Shown here one piece after another: positions 63,200 through 64,000 of a stretch of 64,000 bases of DNA (its first letter is position 1; each line of letters begins with the position of its first letter). The notes below the pieces were generated by a model, which worked only from the letters and a program-made list of their open reading frames with translations, made no database searches and was not told the DNA's origin. Origin of the DNA: Trichobilharzia szidati. Taxonomy: Eukaryota; Platyhelminthes; Trematoda; Strigeidida; Schistosomatidae. The stretch covers positions 10,612,804 through 10,676,803 of the forward strand of contig OX235277.1 in NCBI GenBank assembly GCA_944472155.2, read 5' to 3'. The position numbers and the translations under genes were made by a program.

Positions 63200-64000
63200 G
63201 GTATAAATAATCTTGTATAGAGGTGATTATGTCTTTATCCCAATCATCCTAATTATATGCAGATGGAATATGTAGATGGGATGAGACAGTTCTGCCTATC
63301 CGCCACACTCCTCTTTCTCTCCCTCAGTTTTTTACTTGATTATCATTTAACAATGCGTCTTACATAGTCGTATGACCAAGGATGTTAAGCAGATTAATGT
63401 CCTCACCTCTCAAAATCATGTCTGATATAAAATTGAAAGATTTTAATCCAACGTAGTAGAATAATTAGGAAAACCCGACTGTAGGCTAATTAGTTTCAGT
63501 CATTTGTTGGTTTCGAAGAAGGTGGTTTATTTTTAGGACAGTCAAATAGGATTTGAGATGAAAGTCCCAACTGCTTTTTCTCTAAAATCAAAATCTTCCT
63601 TTTTCACACACACACATTTAATGTTTTGATTAAATAATACGGATGGTTTGTAGCTGAAATTAAGACTGAAAATTCTACGAGGTTCCAGATTCAGTCACTG
63701 GAACCGTTCATTGTTCTTCCAGTCAGTGACTGAGTGAAATAAGACGTATGTATTAACGACGTTGCATCCAGTGAAAATGTTTAACTAACTATGAGAATCC
63801 ACAATCACGTGTTTATCAGTAGATAAAGTTAAAGGTGAAATCAGACAGAAATGTGTTTACAAAGACTGATAGCTTTGATATGAAAATACCAAAATGAAAA
63901 CAAAAATGTTGTTTCAACTAAAAGGGAGAATTCGAGCACTGTCACTGAACAGAATTACACATTGCATTAGTTCATTTTATGTAGCGCACGGCGTGGTGAA
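63200..64000. other. No gene seen
   Basis: AT-rich sequence with a short CA repeat at about 63607-63617; nothing recognisable. Confidence 0.4.

Overview
The window looks like nuclear DNA of a digenean flatworm, most likely a schistosome. It is AT-rich, has no bacterial-style gene packing, and carries CR1-like, RTE/SR2-like and Penelope-like retroelement remains. It also carries tRNA-derived SINEs with a hammerhead-ribozyme motif related to the schistosome Sm-alpha repeat. The species call is inference from these repeat types; no rRNA, spliced leader or housekeeping gene was found to confirm it.

The main content is a locally duplicated family of small secreted cysteine-rich (knottin-type) genes on the minus strand. 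Each complete gene has two coding exons. A 76-nt first exon encodes a signal peptide starting MHTS. A second exon encodes a 12-cysteine domain that ends in the inhibitor-cystine-knot spacing C-x6-C-x5-CC-x3-C-x4-C. Splice sites are GT-AG and the phase matches in every copy. There are four partial or complete repeat units: A1 (about 1922-6385, signal exon only), A2 (about 11813-14550, cysteine exon only), B (about 26700-34000, signal exon plus two tandem cysteine exons) and C (about 47105-50331, compact and complete). A TATA-containing promoter block is conserved just upstream of all three signal exons.

Layout: 1-1172 is the 3' end of a CR1-like retrotransposon, followed by a long foldback repeat (1448-1788) that abuts unit A1. 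From 6.4 to 26.7 kb there is SINE-rich DNA, unit A2, an RTE fragment (23.4-24.3 kb) and two Gly-tRNA-like SINE heads. Unit B ends in an old Penelope relic (33.5-34.4 kb) that is also present at the end of A1. From 36.2 to 45.4 kb a second segmental duplication flanks a CR1-like EN/RT pseudogene and a fairly young Penelope-like element. That element has an intact YVDD box, one amber stop and a hammerhead in its terminal repeat. Unit C is sandwiched between two copies of the same RTE fragment. From 50.6 to 64 kb the DNA is mostly unique, with a few tentative exons and old ribozyme-bearing repeats.

Retroelement pieces sit at most unit boundaries, so repeat-mediated rearrangement plausibly spread the knottin units. 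Boundaries of repeats and duplications were judged by eye and are approximate. Exon boundaries of the cysteine-rich genes are exact to the base if the GT-AG model is right.
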